Shown here: positions 61,829 to 64,000 of the stretch, in pieces
Layout: each line of letters opens with the position of its first letter
Position numbering within the stretch: position 1 is the stretch's first letter
Assembly: GCA_940671915.1 (NCBI GenBank)
Contig: CALNVZ010002974.1
Location: 13,315,365-13,379,364, forward strand
Direction of reading: 5' to 3'
Length of the DNA: 64,000 nt
Source: Paracentrotus lividus
Lineage: Eukaryota > Echinodermata > Echinoidea > Camarodonta > Echinidae
Notes under the pieces: generated by a model
What the model saw: the letters and a program-made list of their open reading frames with translations, nothing else
What the model was told of the DNA's origin: nothing
Database searches by the model: none
Program-made: the position numbers and the translations under genes

Positions 61829-62160
61829 TATATCTCCCTTTTTTGGCAGGCAAATTTCATTTGTGTATCTCTGACTGAAATCAATTTCAGGTAGGCAAAT
61901 GTATTCATCTCTTTAATTTCCGTCAAACCACAAAGGTTATAAATTCATAGGTAAACATATTCTTAATAAGTTTGAGGTGGTGAATGTTTTGATTGCTTTT
62001 CTTGTTGAACTGGTAAACCGTATTGGTGAATTACCCTCATCCATTCATTCCACTGGACATAGTTAAAAATGATTTGTACACTTTTTTACGAAGAAATGCA
62101 ATGGTTTTTTTTTTTTGCCAAATGAATGAATTGTGATTCATAATATTAATAATAACTTAC

Positions 62161-62323
62161 GAGTTGCTCTGCCTTGTTTGACCAGGTTGTCTCTGATCTT
62201 CCTGGTGAAGTAAGGGGCATAACCAACTGGCTTGGGGGGCTCTGGCTCTGGTGCAGGGAAAGTTGGCAAGGCCTCCACTGGTTCCTTCCTGGTTTGTGTT
62301 ATGGGTGATTCAGGTTGGGTAAG
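62161..62323 (-). CDS. Exon 2: Pro/Glu-rich linker and start of Ig1
   Basis: The exon has 163 bases and encodes residues ~159-212. A linker with PEPEPPKPV leads into the first strands of Ig1 (YAPYFTRKIRDNLVKQGRAT). The donor GTAAGT is strong. The acceptor CCATGAAG is preceded by a pyrimidine-rich run but is not canonical CAG, so this right edge is the least certain; it does join exon 1 exactly in phase 0. It leaves in phase 1 into exon 3, forming the codon for Q in ATQLDC. Confidence 0.82.
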
Positions 62324-62490
62324 CTTCATGGAAGTAAAGCAAGAGCAAAATTAGATTCCATATTACTCTGTCAAATATAATGCATTATTATCCATAAAGG
62401 GGGTTTTAGCAGCGCAATATTATGCAGTATTGCACAGTCTAATGTAAGTACTGCTTTTAACGGTTTATGCCTTCTGAATAACGATCATAG

Positions 62491-62646
62491 ATAATTTTAT
62501 ATTGGATGGCTTTACTTCATTGGATACCAGAACAATTTACTCATTAGGGCCAATATTGCTCTCATCTTCGATTCATGCAATATTGGCCCTTACTCGTGGA
62601 ATATTTCTGGTATCCCATTCTGAGCCATCCGATGTAATATAATTAT
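62491..62646. mobile_element. Palindromic MITE (~156 bp)
   Basis: The arms GGATACCAGAA...AGGGCCAATATTGC and the inverse copy on the right face each other almost without spacer. The outer ends (ATAATT... and ...AATTAT) also pair. Confidence 0.8.
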
Positions 62647-62793
62647 AACTGTTACAAGGTATTTTGGGTGGTATTTCACACCTGAAGCCACACAGTGCTG
62701 ATAAGGTGTAGCACATTCAAGGAATTTGAATCAGGTGGAACATGATTTAACTCAACTAAGTCAAGTCTTTTAAGGTAAATCAGTTAACATGAA

Positions 62794-63113
62794 GGCCCGT
62801 AGTCACAAAGGTGGCCTAAAGTTAAGCCTAGCTTAAATCTGTGGTTTAACTATGACTAGCAAAATGGGATACAAATCTTGAAAAGTAAATGTTTGATTTA
62901 TCACAGTTGTTTGTACTTACATGTAAACTATTAGAAACTGCATGGGAATAATAAGTGCACAAGTATTCCTAACCACTAAAGCATGATCCCAGAATCCAGT
63001 AACGTGTGAGGGACATTGCAACGTAGACACATTTGTTTCCCATTTTGCTTTCCATAGTTAAACCACAGATTTAAGCTAGGCTTAACTTTAGGCTACCTTT
63101 GTGAATACGGGCC
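62794..63113. mobile_element. MITE with GGCCCGTA ends (~320 bp)
   Basis: The left end GGCCCGTAGTCACAAAGGTG and the right end (CCTTTGTGAATACGGGCC on the plus strand) are inverted, with TIRs of roughly 75 bp including AAGTTAAGCCTAGCTTAAAT. GAA on both sides suggests a 3-bp target duplication. Confidence 0.85.
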
Positions 63114-63325
63114 GAAGATATCAATTTTTTGAGGTATATCTCATGCAAAGTAGATGCTTGAAGGAAAAACAAAGACTACTAAAGAGTGATATTAGCATTT
63201 CCTCTCCTAAATTAATGGGAGATAGGATTTAACATGAACGTTACATTGGCAGATTCCTAATACATCTAAAAAATCTTTACAAGGAATAAATATGCATGAC
63301 TGATAACCCAAGCCCTAATCTCTAC

Positions 63326-63801
63326 CTTAATAGATTTACTACTCCTCTCCGGTAACTTGTCCAGTGGTATGTCCTGATCACTGGTATGTTCCTCTGGTAG
63401 GATGATCTCAGCCACCTGTCGTACTGGGCGTGGTGCATTCCACTGCTTCATCTGCACTGGCTTCTGGTACTGGGGAACCACACTCTCCTGCACAGCTTTA
63501 GGTGGTGGGGGTGGCTGCCAGGGTTTGGTCTCCACAGGTTTCTGGTAGGCAGGTTGCACAGATTCATCAACCCTTCCTGGTGGTGCTGGCACCGGTTTCT
63601 GAGATTTGACAAGAGGTGCTGTTTGTACTGTTCGTTGGACTTGAGGTAGGACGGTTTCATCAGGTTTGGCCTGGATGGGAGCAGCTTGCTTGGGTAGGTT
63701 GTTGGCAAGGGCAAAGAGTTCGTCATTGGTGACCTGAAGCGCATCGATGAGCTCACGGTTGGTCTTGATGGTTGAGGTGACACGAGGTGGTACTTTGTGG
63801 C
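63326..63801 (-). CDS. Exon 1 of window: proline-rich repeat region of titin-like protein
   Basis: The exon has 476 bases, with acceptor TTTTTAG at its right edge and donor GTAGAG at its left. It encodes fragment residues 1-158. After a helical-looking N-terminal part (TIKTNRELIDAL, NDELFALANNL) come proline-rich repeats: two clear 26-residue units starting DESVQPAYQKPV and QESVVPQYQKPV, a looser 31-residue unit starting DETVLPQVQ, and a truncated AEIILP unit. No Ig fold is present. Placed before the Ig array, it resembles the position of the alpha-actinin-binding Z-repeats in vertebrate titin, but homology is only an inference. The exon enters in phase 1 from an exon outside the window and leaves in phase 0. 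Confidence 0.88.
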
Positions 63802-64000
63802 CTAAAAATGCACAATAATTCAATAACATCCATCAATATATCATCTCTAATTACCAAAAAATATCAAACATACACACAGCATAAGAATGTATCTGCTACA
63901 TCATGTCAAAATGAGACACAAGTCGCCGAGCAAAGTGTCAAACAAATCAGTAAAACAAACAATATCAAAACACTTTCCCATCATCGTTTTCACTCATTCT
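63802..64000. other. Intron edge with part of a dispersed repeat
   Basis: 63905-63918 (GTCAAAATGAGACA) matches the inverted ends at 22991 and 24713 in 12 of 14 bases. 63973-64000 resembles 24573-24600. The repeat runs out of the window. Confidence 0.5.

Larger units (their letters stand above)
62324..63325. other. Intron between exons 2 and 1, with two MITEs
   Basis: Holds the inverted-repeat elements at 62491-62646 and 62794-63113. The rest is AT-rich. Confidence 0.6.
498..63801 (-). other. Titin (connectin)-like giant muscle protein gene, partial at both ends, 35 exons
   Basis: Thirty-five exons read on the minus strand, each bounded by AG and GT, join into one frame of 2,259 codons with no stop. 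The product in this window has proline-rich repeats, Ig1-Ig16, a PEVK-like segment, then Ig17-Ig18. I-set Ig arrays with a PEVK segment are known from titin and the insect Sallimus/kettin proteins, which act as molecular springs and scaffolds between Z-disc and thick filament. No FnIII or kinase domain is visible, so this is an N-terminal or I-band part. The upstream exon (joins in phase 1) and the downstream exon (joins in phase 1) lie outside the window. Alternatives are a Sallimus-like or other titin-family protein; titin-like is favoured because of the PEVK composition. Confidence 0.9.

Overview
This window looks like animal (metazoan) genomic DNA: AT-rich, intron-dense, with many microsatellites, tRNA-derived SINEs and small inverted-repeat transposons. 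Almost all the coding signal belongs to one very large muscle gene on the minus strand. I read 35 consecutive exons, in transcription order from 63801 down to 498. All have GT-AG borders and all are in compatible phase, giving an uninterrupted frame of 2,259 full codons. The gene is open at both ends: no initiator, stop, kinase or fibronectin-III domain is in the window. Domain content and order (a proline-rich repeat region, 16 I-set Ig domains, a PEVK-like elastic segment, two more Ig domains) identify it as the N-terminal / I-band part of a titin (connectin)-like giant sarcomeric protein. The organism is probably a marine invertebrate deuterostome. A sea urchin or other echinoderm is my best guess from repeat style and gene type, but I cannot prove it from sequence alone.

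Layout in transcription order (right to left). 63801-63326 encodes proline-rich ~26-residue repeats. 62323-56039 encodes Ig1-Ig5. 53416-47470 encodes an Ig A-B super-repeat (Ig6-Ig10) with a shared exon and phase signature. 47096-39997 encodes Ig11-Ig14. Two ~15 kb introns follow, separated only by a 37-nt micro-exon at 24913-24949. Then come Ig15 and Ig16 (10150-7364), three PEVK-like exons (4269-2604) and Ig17-Ig18 (2049-498).

The non-coding part holds identifiable structures. These include an 843-bp near-perfect foldback element flanked by TA (32839-33681), two ~442-bp TA-flanked MITEs of the same family (6523-6964 and 61386-61828), several other TIR elements, and SINE-like copies with tRNA-Met, tRNA-Pro and tRNA-Thr-like heads. 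There are also two 3' fragments of a non-LTR retrotransposon, a degenerate tandem array (34120-35420), and three places where half of an exon has been copied into the neighbouring intron.

The more interesting biological leads are the PEVK cassette exons (phase 0/0, skippable without frameshift), a U-rich tract just after one PEVK 5' splice site, the terminal proline-rich repeats (positional analogue of vertebrate titin Z-repeats?), and a possible internal promoter with a perfect CArG box at 19092-19101 inside the large intron. I found no evidence for a CRISPR array, a prokaryotic system, or a second convincing protein-coding gene.
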